Origin: Sporolactobacillus sp. THM7-4
GTDB taxonomy: Bacteria > Bacillota > Bacilli > Bacillales > Sporolactobacillaceae
Reading direction: 5' to 3'
Length of the DNA stretch: 64,000 nt
Assembly (NCBI RefSeq): GCF_004153165.1
Contig: NZ_SEMD01000001.1
Location: 248,001-312,000, forward strand
A model generated the notes under the pieces. The model did no database searches and had not been told where the DNA came from. It worked only from the letters and a program-made list of their open reading frames with translations. This document shows, in pieces, positions 36,538-45,308 of the stretch. Each line of letters starts with the position of its first letter. Positions within the stretch are counted from its first letter, which is position 1. The position numbers and the translations under genes were made by a program.

Positions 36538-37363
36538 TGCTGCCGACCTCTTGATAGCTCCTGTCTCTCTCTCCTGCCCCGCTCGAACCGAAACGCTGGC
36601 CGGCTCTGTTCCTCGAGTCCGCGTCAAGAAAAGCAAAAAGCTTCTGCTGCAAAATCATTGTGCTTTCGCCGTACTGGATGGATAGAATACCTTCTGCTTT
36701 AATCTGCCTGATCAGTATATCTGACGCGAGGTTCGCCTTAATCTTGTTGAAAATCGGCAGAAAGACAACGTTGGCCCCCGCCACGCCATAAAGTGTGGCA
36801 ATGAATGCGACCGCGATGGAAGGTCCGAGTTCGCCAGGGGAGTTCAGGTTTCCGAGAACATGAACCAGTCCCATAACGGTACCGATGATCCCCATAGTCG
36901 GTGAAAATCCCCCCGCTGCCTCAAACATCCGGCCGGTTGATAATATATGTTCCTGATAAAGTTCGATATCGCGATTCAGTATATCATCAATCACGTCGGA
37001 ATCGACACCGTCAACAACCATCTCGATCCCATTTAACATAAACTCATCATCTTTGTATTTTTCCTGTTCTGATTCCAGTGCGAGAAGACCCTCGCGCCTT
37101 GAAATATTTGCGAGATCGATCAATTGCTCAATGGTATCTGCCGGATCGTCCTTCGGTTTAATAAACGCGTACTTTAACATGAAAGGAATTTTCCGTAAAG
37201 TTTTGCCTGGAAAACTGATAATAACCGCCCCGAAAGTACCGCCGAAAACAATCAGAAATGCAGTGATTTTAAAAAGCGACCCCAGAGTTCCGCCTTCCAG
37301 TAAAAATCCGATTAATAGCGACAGGACGCCGACAAGCAAGCCAATGACTGTAGCTGCATCCAT
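36530..37363 (-). CDS. motA: Flagellar stator protein MotA
   Basis: A 277-residue membrane protein with four transmembrane helices (about 5-25, 30-50, 150-170, 180-205) and a cytosolic loop that contacts FliG. The family motif AGGFSPTMGIIGTVMGLVHVL is clear. The C-terminal tail is longer and more charged than usual. I chose ATG 37363 with GAAGGAG upstream; the TTG at 37372 is too close to that site. It has its own SigD-type promoter, separate from the big fla/che operon. Confidence 0.96.
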   Translation of the reverse strand: MDAATVIGLLVGVLSLLIGFLLEGGTLGSLFKITAFLIVFGGTFGAVIISFPGKTLRKIPFMLKYAFIKPKDDPADTIEQLIDLANISRREGLLALESEQEKYKDDEFMLNGIEMVVDGVDSDVIDDILNRDIELYQEHILSTGRMFEAAGGFSPTMGIIGTVMGLVHVLGNLNSPGELGPSIAVAFIATLYGVAGANVVFLPIFNKIKANLASDILIRQIKAEGILSIQYGESTMILQQKLFAFLDADSRNRAGQRFGSSGAGERDRSYQEVGSNE

Positions 37364-37411
37364 GTTAGTCAACTCCTTCAGCTCTCCGTCCTTACGTACC
37401 TTACTTATTTT

Positions 37412-37439
37412 TTATCGGTTAAACTTAAAAAAATGTTGA
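37412..37439 (-). promoter_or_regulatory. SigD-type promoter of motAB
   Basis: TCAA (37439-37436), 16 bases, then ACCGATAA (37419-37412) on the minus strand, a good match to the SigD -10. It is about 50 bases before motA. The remaining sequence to 37790 holds the unresolved promoter of the HD-GYP gene and no other gene. Confidence 0.6.
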
Positions 37440-37790
37440 ATCTTGACGATAAAAAAAGAGGGAGTGGAATAAGAAGAATATACCGGGGAACGGTCAATCA
37501 TTTCTTAAACAGATTTATCTTCTTATACAGATTTCTCGAGTTGCCGGTTATCAGGGACACTCGTATTTTCATTTTTTTCTTTTGTTTTGTAAAGACCATT
37601 GATCAAAATGAAAATTGTATTTGTTTTCAGGTTTAGATAGTTTCCATTATTTGAGATTTTTGTCTAAAATCAGATGTTTCCAGAACAACCCGCTGCTCAG
37701 GCAAACGACAGAACGTTCCAGTACTTTGTCTTTCGTCCTGGGTTTACCGGAACCCATTCCCAAAGAACTTAGTTTGGAGTGAAAAACGTT

Positions 37791-39533
37791 ATGTCTCAAG
37801 TCGTGAAGGTTGAAAATTTAAAGGATGGTTTCATTCTTTCAAAAGACATATACATCAATTCGACCGTGCTGTTTCGATCAGGGACCTATATTACCCCTGC
37901 CCTTGTCGCGGGTCTGAAGGAAAAAGGAGTCCGGAAAGTTTCTGTTCGCGAGACGGAGATACATCTATTTAAAAACCTGTTCATCGATGAACAGGAAATG
38001 AGCCCGCATCAGCTGATGACGCTCAATGAACGTTTTCAAAATGATATGGCGGTCATTGCCAGTGAATTGCGATTTGGGCGTATTCTTCACTCGGAAGCTT
38101 CCTATAAGTGGCTTCGTTCCGTTTATCTACGGATATTCTCAAACCCGACTGTCGTTCTGCTGATGAACAGCCTGAAGCAGTGGGATCCGATCGCTTATTA
38201 TCATTCTGTTGATGTCTTTGTTCTTTGTACCCTCATCTTTCGCCGGTTTCACTGGGAGGTACCCGAAGGATTTATTATCGGCTGCCTGCTTCACGATATC
38301 GGCAAGCTCTATACCCCGCGTTCCATTCTCCTGAAAACCGGGAAACTGACCGAACGCGAGTATCAGAAAATTAAAGAGCATACCGTTGAAGGCTGCCAGC
38401 TTTTATCAAAGCTTGAGTTTTCAGACGGCGCTCGCAAAATGGTGCGCTCCCATCACGAACGGCTGAACGGCAGCGGTTATCCCGACCATTATCGAGTTTC
38501 GGAAGAGGATCAGGACCTGAAGATCATGATGATAGCGGACGTCTATTCTGCACTGACTCTGGACCGCTCTTACCGGAAACCGATGCATGCGGCAAAGGCG
38601 ATGCAGATTTTGCTGAATGACTCGCAACGCGGGCTTTTTGATCTGGCATACTGTTATCACTTTATGAACTTTGTTCGTATCTACCCTTCCGGTACAAAAG
38701 TCTTACTGACAGACGGAAAAACCGGGACTGTGCTGGCCAGTCAGAATGGCTCATCCATTCTCCCGCGGATTAAACTTAAGAATCAAAAGAACGTCATTCA
38801 GCTTCCGAGCGATTTGTCACTGACGATCAAGAGAGTCATCGGCTGGGACAGCCGCGAAATGAAGATGCAGGCGAGGCAAAACTGGAACGACTTTATCCAG
38901 AATCTGATCGACGGAAATCCACATCAGGCGCTTAAACTTCTGGATGAACTTTCTGACGGTAAACGTGTCGAAAACGTGTATACTGACGTGATCGAACGAT
39001 CGATCAACGAGATTCGCGAGGGTGTCCCGTCATCCCTGTTTCATTTGGCCGATCTCAAAATAGCCATCAACACAGCGGTAATGCTTCTTCACTGGAAGAT
39101 GATCAAGCTCTCCAATCATCTGAACAACACGATGGGATCTGTAGCTATCGTCAACTTTGATCCCGTCGTCGACAGACTGCAGCTGAAAATGATAAACGAT
39201 TTGTTTGTTATCAACGGCTGGAAAACTTATTTTCTCGGAGACACAGACACAGCCGATCTTTCAATGATTACTGATTTAATCCGACGAAAAGGGGTACACT
39301 ATCTTGCCGGATGTTTCAACAGTGCGAATCAGGTTTTTTCCATTCGTCATATTTTCAGGACATTTCTTTCTCAGTTTCCTGACCTGACTCTGTTCGTTCA
39401 CGGAACAAACGCACATCATATTAACGATCCGGGATCCAGCCAGGCGTTGGTCAGTTCAAATATTTCAGAGTTCATTGCCAATCTGAGAACACTGTTCCCG
39501 GCAGATGATTCTGCAACAAATACTCATGATTGA
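37791..39533 (+). CDS. HD-GYP domain protein with B12-binding-like C-terminus
   Basis: A 580-residue cytosolic protein. An N-terminal domain of about 100 residues (DUF3391-like) is followed by HD-GYP: LLHDIGKL with the metal-binding HD, then SHHERLNGSGYPD carrying the GYP motif (about 165-290). From about 365 a four-helix cap resembling B12-binding_2 and a Rossmann-like B12-binding fold (GWKTYFLGDTDTADL) follow. The cobalamin motif D-x-H-x-x-G is replaced by DPVVDR, so B12 binding is doubtful. HD-GYP domains usually hydrolyse cyclic di-GMP, which fits its place beside motAB. I chose ATG 37791; a GTG at 37779 overlaps the GGAG site. Confidence 0.82.
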   Translation: MSQVVKVENLKDGFILSKDIYINSTVLFRSGTYITPALVAGLKEKGVRKVSVRETEIHLFKNLFIDEQEMSPHQLMTLNERFQNDMAVIASELRFGRILHSEASYKWLRSVYLRIFSNPTVVLLMNSLKQWDPIAYYHSVDVFVLCTLIFRRFHWEVPEGFIIGCLLHDIGKLYTPRSILLKTGKLTEREYQKIKEHTVEGCQLLSKLEFSDGARKMVRSHHERLNGSGYPDHYRVSEEDQDLKIMMIADVYSALTLDRSYRKPMHAAKAMQILLNDSQRGLFDLAYCYHFMNFVRIYPSGTKVLLTDGKTGTVLASQNGSSILPRIKLKNQKNVIQLPSDLSLTIKRVIGWDSREMKMQARQNWNDFIQNLIDGNPHQALKLLDELSDGKRVENVYTDVIERSINEIREGVPSSLFHLADLKIAINTAVMLLHWKMIKLSNHLNNTMGSVAIVNFDPVVDRLQLKMINDLFVINGWKTYFLGDTDTADLSMITDLIRRKGVHYLAGCFNSANQVFSIRHIFRTFLSQFPDLTLFVHGTNAHHINDPGSSQALVSSNISEFIANLRTLFPADDSATNTHD

Positions 39534-39633
39534 AAGATGAACAGCGCTTATGCTGCCGGGAGCCCGATCTGCCCGTATACACCTTACTGAACGCTCAAGG
39601 CAGGTGGGCTGTCTTATCGGTCCCGAAAACGCA

Positions 39634-39666
39634 AGAGAGAGCCTTCTTCTGAAGAAGGCTCTCTCT
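39634..39666. terminator. Bidirectional terminator between HD-GYP gene and LCP gene
   Basis: A near-perfect 16-bp inverted repeat (AGAGAGAGCCTTCTTC and its complement) lies between two convergent genes. Confidence 0.75.
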
Positions 39667-39678
39667 AATTATTCTCCG

Positions 39679-40596
39679 TTACTGATCAGTCAACTGCTCC
39701 TGAATCATATCGTGCACTCTTTGTCTTTCTGCACGACTTGCAACCAGATAATAGATCCCGTTAATTTTTTCGCTCTGACCATGGACTTCATAATTAATCG
39801 AGTTTCTTCGGCAGTCACGATAATTTAAGGCCAGATTCTTCATATCATCAAAACTAAGATTCGTTTTCACATTTCCGCCGATTGCCGAAAGAATGTCTGA
39901 GTAGTGAGAAATGGATGAAATATTAGCTGCCTTATTAACAATCGCCATAATCACATCCCGCTGTCTCTGATTCCGCCCGAAGTCTCCCTGGGGATCGAGG
40001 TGGCGCATGCGAACATAGCCCATCGCTTTCGCCCCGGTATCCAGTTTAATGTTACCCCGCTTATAATGGTATCCTTTTTTATAGTAGCCTTCGTCATACC
40101 AGTCGAGTTTATTGTTTACAGTGATGCCTCCCACTGCGTCAACCAGGGCACTCATCCCCCGCATATTGATTTTAATATAAAAATCAAATGGGATTCCTCC
40201 GACGAATTGTCTGACGCTGTCTACCGCCATTTTCGTTCCGCCATAAGCATAGGCCGCATTGATCTTATCTACCGTTCCACGTCCGACTATTTCTGTACGG
40301 GTGTCGCGGGGTATCGAAATCATTTGCATCGTCTTTGTATTCGGGTTCAGTGTCATCGCGATGATGGTGTCCGATCGGCCAGTATCGTTTTTACGCTCAT
40401 CTACTCCAAGCAGGAGAAGGCTGATCGGTTTCCTGCCGGAGACCGCACCATGATTCCCCGATCCTGCCTTATCCTCATAAATTTTTCCGGCCGTTGACGC
40501 GACCGAATGATACATCCACCACAAGTATCCACAGCCTGAAGCAAACAGAATAACAATAATGCTTCCAATCGTTAACAGAATCTTTTTCTTCATCAT
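39679..40596 (-). CDS. LCP family (LytR-CpsA-Psr) protein, second copy
   Basis: A 305-residue type II membrane protein with one helix (about 6-26) and an LCP domain: LLLLGVDERKNDTGRSDTII, ISIPRDTRTEI, and the GDFGRNQRQRDVI arginine block. It would attach polymers to peptidoglycan, like the copy at 27915, from which it has diverged clearly. I chose ATG 40596 with GGGAAGAT upstream. Two terminators bracket it, so it is a single-gene unit. Confidence 0.9.
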   Translation of the reverse strand: MMKKKILLTIGSIIVILFASGCGYLWWMYHSVASTAGKIYEDKAGSGNHGAVSGRKPISLLLLGVDERKNDTGRSDTIIAMTLNPNTKTMQMISIPRDTRTEIVGRGTVDKINAAYAYGGTKMAVDSVRQFVGGIPFDFYIKINMRGMSALVDAVGGITVNNKLDWYDEGYYKKGYHYKRGNIKLDTGAKAMGYVRMRHLDPQGDFGRNQRQRDVIMAIVNKAANISSISHYSDILSAIGGNVKTNLSFDDMKNLALNYRDCRRNSINYEVHGQSEKINGIYYLVASRAERQRVHDMIQEQLTDQ

Positions 40597-40770
40597 ATCT
40601 TCCCTTTTCTCAACAGATAAATAAACGTCTGAAAACAATAAAATCATCATAGCATGCTCACGTCCGTTTGTGAATAAACGTCAGCCGGGATAAAACATGA
40701 CCCTCTCTGGTCAACTTTTTGAGGACATATAAAATATCGACAGAACCCGCTACTTTTTGAGCATGTATGT

Positions 40771-40820
40771 AAAAAAAAACCGGTCCAAACAGATAAGCAT
40801 CCATTGGACCGGTTTAAAAA
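40771..40820 (-). terminator. Terminator after lacD
   Basis: On the minus strand AACCGGTCCAA pairs with TTGGACCGGTT around a 15-base loop, followed by nine T residues. Confidence 0.85.
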
Positions 40821-40844
40821 AACATGTAAGTAAATGAGTGTGAA

Positions 40845-41852
40845 TCAGTCAGCGACTTCGATATTGTCCTTGCCGCCGAACTTTTCGTACCACGGTGTTG
40901 CATTTTCAGCGAGAATTGCGTTCAATTCATCGATGTTTTCCTTACCTTTAGTCTGAAGCCATTCAATCGCGCCTTTTTCTCCGCCCTTGCCGTAAGCTTC
41001 TACACCTTCACGCCATGTAGCGCGGCCGCAAAGTACGCCGTTGTACTTAGAGCCTGCATCATGAGCAAAGACGAGTGTTTTCTGGAACAATTCCGTTGAT
41101 ACACCGGCGCTCAGCCAAATGTACGGAACTGTTGTCAGTTTGTCTACTTCCTGGAAGTATTTCTTCGCTTCTTCAGCGGAGTATACCGGTTCATTTTCGC
41201 CGACGCCTTCAACACGGCTCATGTCAACAGGAACTTCAAGCTTGAGCACGTCAATGCCATAGCGTTCCTGAGTAAACACTTTGATCGATTCGAGAACCTT
41301 GTGAGGTTTTACTTTTGCATATTCAGCTTTATCTGTGATGTTTTCATCATAAGTAACGATTTCGAAGAACAATGGAATGTCTTCAGCTTTGCATTCCGAG
41401 CCGACACGTTCAACGAAGGCTTTCTTTACATCGTTGATTTCATCTGGTTCATCCGGATCATAGTAAACAAGCAGTTTAACAGCGTCGCCGCCGTTTTCTT
41501 TAATGCGTTTAACAGACCAGTTAGGGAGCAGGTCCGGAATACGTCCAGGTTCTGTTGCATCGTAGCCGGTTTTTTCGTAAGAAGTCAGAAGTCCGCAACT
41601 TGCATCACGTTTTTTACCGGCAGGAATACCATATTCAGGGTCAAGCAGAATCGCACTTGTATATGGAGTCAATTCCTGAGATACAAGCGTTTTAAAGTCC
41701 GAAAGTTCTTCTGAGCTTGCATCGGAACCCTTAGCGGCACCGATCATTCTTTTCAGAGAACCGCGCTGGTCGATGGCAAGCGCAGCGATAATGCCGTTCT
41801 TGTCAGACAGCTTTTCAAGGAACTGGAACTTGCCCTTTTGCAGTTTAACCAT
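40845..41852 (-). CDS. lacD: Tagatose 1,6-diphosphate aldolase (LacD)
   Basis: A 335-residue class I aldolase of the LacD family. Segments: IAALAIDQRGSLKRMIG near the start, AILLDPEYGIPA, AVKLLVYYDPDEP with the likely Schiff-base Lys, LKLEVPVD and WLSAGVSTELFQKTL. It splits tagatose (or fructose-type) 1,6-bisphosphates to triose phosphates. I chose ATG 41852 after GGAGGAATTT; the longer frame starts before that site. No lac or tagatose genes are next to it, so it may have a broader or housekeeping aldolase role here. Confidence 0.92.
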   Translation of the reverse strand: MVKLQKGKFQFLEKLSDKNGIIAALAIDQRGSLKRMIGAAKGSDASSEELSDFKTLVSQELTPYTSAILLDPEYGIPAGKKRDASCGLLTSYEKTGYDATEPGRIPDLLPNWSVKRIKENGGDAVKLLVYYDPDEPDEINDVKKAFVERVGSECKAEDIPLFFEIVTYDENITDKAEYAKVKPHKVLESIKVFTQERYGIDVLKLEVPVDMSRVEGVGENEPVYSAEEAKKYFQEVDKLTTVPYIWLSAGVSTELFQKTLVFAHDAGSKYNGVLCGRATWREGVEAYGKGGEKGAIEWLQTKGKENIDELNAILAENATPWYEKFGGKDNIEVAD

Positions 41853-42109
41853 TCTAAATTCCTCCACAATATATGATTTAGGCATACCAATGCCCTTACT
41901 TTAATACCGACAGAACGCGACTCAAAAGAGGACGTTTAAAAAGTAACCGTAAAACGCCGCAATGAGATAGTATCACGCTGCTTGCAGCTGCGATGAAAGA
42001 CCCGACGCGAAAAATATTCATTTGAACACGTTTCTTCTCATCTGTTTCCTTTTTAAACAGCCTCTTGAAACAAAGTCCTTGATCTATCGTGCTTTCTCTC
42101 ACAATGTCC

Positions 42110-42139
42110 ATTTTACGTCATTATCTGTCACAAAGTCAA
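42110..42139 (-). promoter_or_regulatory. SigA-type promoter of lacD
   Basis: TTGACT (42139-42134), 18 bases, then TAAAAT (42115-42110) on the minus strand. It predicts a 250-base untranslated leader, which is long; I see no riboswitch fold I recognise in it. Confidence 0.55.
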
Positions 42140-42224
42140 TTTAACAATTTCAATAAAAGTGTGAACAATTCTTTGTCGATCATCCATTTAAAAATGAATT
42201 TTTTAAGAAAATTCCCCGCGAAGA

Positions 42225-42271
42225 ACAAAAGGAACCGGGTAAAAAACAGAAATGTTTTTCAATCCGGTTCC
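42225..42271 (-). terminator. Terminator after mntH
   Basis: GGAACCGG and CCGGTTCC pair around a 25-base loop, followed on the minus strand by TTTTG. Confidence 0.65.
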
Positions 42272-42299
42272 CCACTATTTAATTGACGAGAATTTACAC

Positions 42300-43637
42300 T
42301 TATAGTCCTAAGAAGGTTTGACAAATCAGGAACACATTCAGGCAGATAACGATTGCGGCGATGCACCAGGCTGCGCCGGTCGTTAATTTATGATTGACAA
42401 GCGGCCCCATGATTCTTTTTTTGCTTGTAAAAATGATCAGTGGAATGATTGCCCAAGCGATGCCGAATGAGAGTACAACCTGACTCAGAACCAGAGCCTG
42501 TGTCGGATTTACCCCTGAGATAATCACGATCAGCGGTGGAAGCATGGTACAAACCCGGCGGAGAAAAACAGGAATTTGCCTGCGAATAAATCCTTGCATC
42601 ATAATGTCCCCGGCAAGTGTTCCGACGGACGAACTGGACAGGCCGGCAGACAGAAGCCCAATACCGAAAAGGAGGGCGGCGCTCGGACCGATAAAGTGGC
42701 CGAACTGGTCAAAAGCGACACCCAGATCAGTGATCACTTTGTGCCCGTGAAAAGTCGACCCGGCGACGGTCAGCATAATCGCATTGATCAGACCGGCGAT
42801 CAGCATGGCGATTAAGATATCGACAAGTTCAAAGCGGAAGATCTTTTTCCTTTCTTCCGGCGTTTGGCCAATTACACGTCTGCAGGTCAGCCCTGAATGC
42901 ATGTAAATGGCATGGGGCATAACGGTCGCCCCCAAAATGCCGGCAGCAAGCAAAACACTGTCCGTTCCCTGAAATTTCGGTACCATACCCTGAACGAGCG
43001 GTTTCAACTCAGGAAGTGAGAAGAGAATTTCGAAGCTGAAGGCGATAACGACCACGAATACCATCGTTGCAATCACCATTTCCAGCGGCCTGAATCCTTT
43101 GATCTGAAAAGCTAAAACCATCAGCGCACAAACAGCGGTCAAAATAGCGGCCGGAATCATTGGAAGGCCGAAGACCAGGTGGAAGCCGAGTGCAGCTCCG
43201 ATGAATTCAGCAAGATCGGTCGCCATGACCATGACCTCACCTTGCAGCCAGTAAAAAATCGATGCTTTTTTCGGCCATTCATCACTTATAATTTCCGGAA
43301 GGTTACGCGACGTCGCAATGCCAATTTTTGCCGATAAAGTCTGAATCAATATCGCCATTAAGTTCGAAAGAATAACAACCCACAGCAGCATATATCCAAA
43401 TTGAGATCCTGCCTGAATATTTGTTGCATAGTTGCCCGGATCTATATAGGCGACCGCAGCGATAAACGCCGGGCCGATAAATGGAAGCATCTGCCTCCAG
43501 CCCCTTGCTTCTCCGACTGCACTTTGATAAGACTGTGAATGTCTGGCCAAACCTCTCTTCCTTCGCGGCACCGTTCCTGCGAGCGCTTCAATTCCGATAG
43601 CAGCCACGGACGTTCGCTCGTCTTTTCGATCCGACAT
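42300..43637 (-). CDS. mntH: NRAMP-family divalent metal (Mn2+) transporter
   Basis: A 445-residue membrane protein with about eleven helices and a 50-residue charged N-terminal extension. The two metal-binding signatures are DPGN (66-69) and MPH (240-242, in ATVMPHAIYMHS). NRAMP proteins import Mn2+ (also Fe2+) with protons. The ATG follows GGAGG. I looked for an MntR operator upstream and found no convincing one. It is a single-gene unit. Confidence 0.94.
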   Translation of the reverse strand: MSDRKDERTSVAAIGIEALAGTVPRRKRGLARHSQSYQSAVGEARGWRQMLPFIGPAFIAAVAYIDPGNYATNIQAGSQFGYMLLWVVILSNLMAILIQTLSAKIGIATSRNLPEIISDEWPKKASIFYWLQGEVMVMATDLAEFIGAALGFHLVFGLPMIPAAILTAVCALMVLAFQIKGFRPLEMVIATMVFVVVIAFSFEILFSLPELKPLVQGMVPKFQGTDSVLLAAGILGATVMPHAIYMHSGLTCRRVIGQTPEERKKIFRFELVDILIAMLIAGLINAIMLTVAGSTFHGHKVITDLGVAFDQFGHFIGPSAALLFGIGLLSAGLSSSSVGTLAGDIMMQGFIRRQIPVFLRRVCTMLPPLIVIISGVNPTQALVLSQVVLSFGIAWAIIPLIIFTSKKRIMGPLVNHKLTTGAAWCIAAIVICLNVFLICQTFLGL

Positions 43638-43851
43638 TTAATCAGCCTCCTATTTGCTGAGTGAATATTTGTTTCCCACATGCAACTTCCCTGATAAATT
43701 TAACATACGACATCTGCCCCTAAAATGCAACCGATAGAATGTTATTTTTATAGGTTTTTTTATATAAATCGTTTTCATTAATAATGTGGCTTTCGGGACA
43801 CTTGATTATCAGACCGAAGAAAAATACTTTTGAAATAAAAAAACTGTCGAA

Positions 43852-43910
43852 GCGGATTCAACAGTAGAGTGGCGGAATTCAACAGTAACTGCGGAGGTTT
43901 CAATACGAAG
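43852..43910. repeat. Short CGGAATTCAACAGTAACTG tandem units
   Basis: Three units beginning GCGG at 43852, 43872 and 43891, with AATTCAACAGTA cores and a period of 19-20 bases. The same unit type is seen on the other strand near 60765. It sits in the 355-bp mntH-ykvI gap, close to the hairpin at 43931. Confidence 0.6.
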
Positions 43911-43930
43911 CAAAATGTAAGGTGACGAAT

Positions 43931-43963
43931 TGAACTTTTCTTACCCATTTGGGGAAAAGTTCA
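43931..43963. repeat. Dispersed hairpin element (GAACTTTTC family)
   Basis: Stem TGAACTTTTC / GAAAAGTTCA with loop TTACCCATTTGGG. Its complement matches the hairpin at 52128 in both stem and loop (CCAAAT-GGTAAG). It lies 30 bases from the ykvI stop and may act as terminator, but lacks a T-run. Confidence 0.7.
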
Positions 43964-43992
43964 TCCTGATTGTCGTGGAATCAAGTCTGTAC

Positions 43993-45018
43993 CTATTTAT
44001 TCGGAAGCCGAACCCATAACATATGGAGGACGACGAGAATGCACAGGACTCCATAAAGAGGATAGAGTGTATGAATCAATGAACCGTAGCCAATCTGGCT
44101 GACAAGAAACGCTCCTGAGATCAGAAACAGCATGGCGCGGCGCAGGCCGGTGATAGCCGGGAACGTGCTGTGCAGCTGCCGTGCCAGTCCAAAAATATTA
44201 CCAATGAAGGTCGTGAGAATTTCGCCGAAAATAATGACGACAAATGCGCTGTGCATCATCGTTCCGAAGTATTTAACAATCTCGGCCATCGGCATCTCCA
44301 ATTGTGCCACGCCGGCGTCCCCAAGCATCAGAAAGTGGGCGATAAAAAGAAGCAGAGTGAGTCCCAAACCGCCAATCATGGCACCGAGGCGGATCACAGA
44401 TTCATCCTTAATCTCCTTTGCGAGCGGAACAAGAACAACAAGTGCTGTCAGCAAATTGAATGCCGCGTAACCTACTGCCGAAAAAATCCAGTAGAATCCG
44501 CCTTCAGTGACGGGAATGCTCTCCGCGGGTTCCCGTCCGAAAAATATAATGAGGACAAAAGCAATCAGCATAGGCACAACAAGTGTATTTATCCAAAGCA
44601 GTCCGCGAACACCTTTTAAGAGAAAAAGAAAACCGATTACCACGGCAAGCAGAATCCCGAGCTGTCTGTGCCAGCCCAGCTGCTCATGAAAAACAGCCCC
44701 GGCTCCGGCAAGCATGACGCCGGTAATCCCGAAATTGATGAAAAAAACAAGTGCCTGAATTATCGTCCCCAGTCGTTCGCCGAATATATAACTTACCAAT
44801 TCGTTAAACGAATAGGCGTCGATCCGCCGGGCATAAACCATCATTTTCATGCCGGCCCATGTCATAAGAATCCCGCTCAGCGCAGCGCCGATTGTTCCGT
44901 ATCCCTGGTACTGCGTGAAAAACTGAATAATCTCTCTGCCTGAAGCAAAGCCCGCGCCAACCACTGTACCGATGAATGTTGCTGCAATCTGAAGGATACT
45001 CACCATCTTTTTCAGCAT
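43993..45018 (-). CDS. YkvI family membrane protein (amino-acid transporter-like)
   Basis: A 341-residue protein with about ten transmembrane helices. It opens with QIAATFIGTVVGAGFASGREI, the glycine-rich first helix of the APC-like fold seen in YkvI proteins, and has FFGREPAESIP after the fifth helix. The substrate is unknown. I chose ATG 45018 after GGGGAGGTG. Monocistronic by position. Confidence 0.85.
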   Translation of the reverse strand: MLKKMVSILQIAATFIGTVVGAGFASGREIIQFFTQYQGYGTIGAALSGILMTWAGMKMMVYARRIDAYSFNELVSYIFGERLGTIIQALVFFINFGITGVMLAGAGAVFHEQLGWHRQLGILLAVVIGFLFLLKGVRGLLWINTLVVPMLIAFVLIIFFGREPAESIPVTEGGFYWIFSAVGYAAFNLLTALVVLVPLAKEIKDESVIRLGAMIGGLGLTLLLFIAHFLMLGDAGVAQLEMPMAEIVKYFGTMMHSAFVVIIFGEILTTFIGNIFGLARQLHSTFPAITGLRRAMLFLISGAFLVSQIGYGSLIHTLYPLYGVLCILVVLHMLWVRLPNK

Positions 45019-45308
45019 CCGGATCACCTCCCCGCTCCTCAGCACCGCGGCTATTGATTTTCAAAATTTTATTCTCGGTTCCTGCTTCTGATCAGAAATC
45101 AAAAGGCTGATGCTTTTCCCACTTTATGCAGCACTTGTCCCTGTCATGCATCAAGGTGAATCGGCTTCACTGGAGCGCGGCAAGATAACATCAGGGGCTG
45201 AACAGATTCTCTTATATATTTTGTTCTCCCTGGTCAAACCATCGTCCCTTTTTTCCTGTTATGATAAAATGGGCATAGGACAAGTGACAAAATATGGGAG
45301 GCTTTTTG

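Noticed and set aside
41853-42109. Possible riboswitch in the 250-base lacD leader
   Set aside because: No fold or conserved core of a known riboswitch could be recognised and there is no attenuator hairpin with a T-run.
41896-42111. 71-codon frame in the lacD leader
   Set aside because: No convincing ribosome binding site and no recognisable features; it overlaps the predicted promoter.
43680-43760. Possible MntR operator upstream of mntH
   Set aside because: The sequence around the promoter has only a partial match to known MntR boxes; not enough to call.
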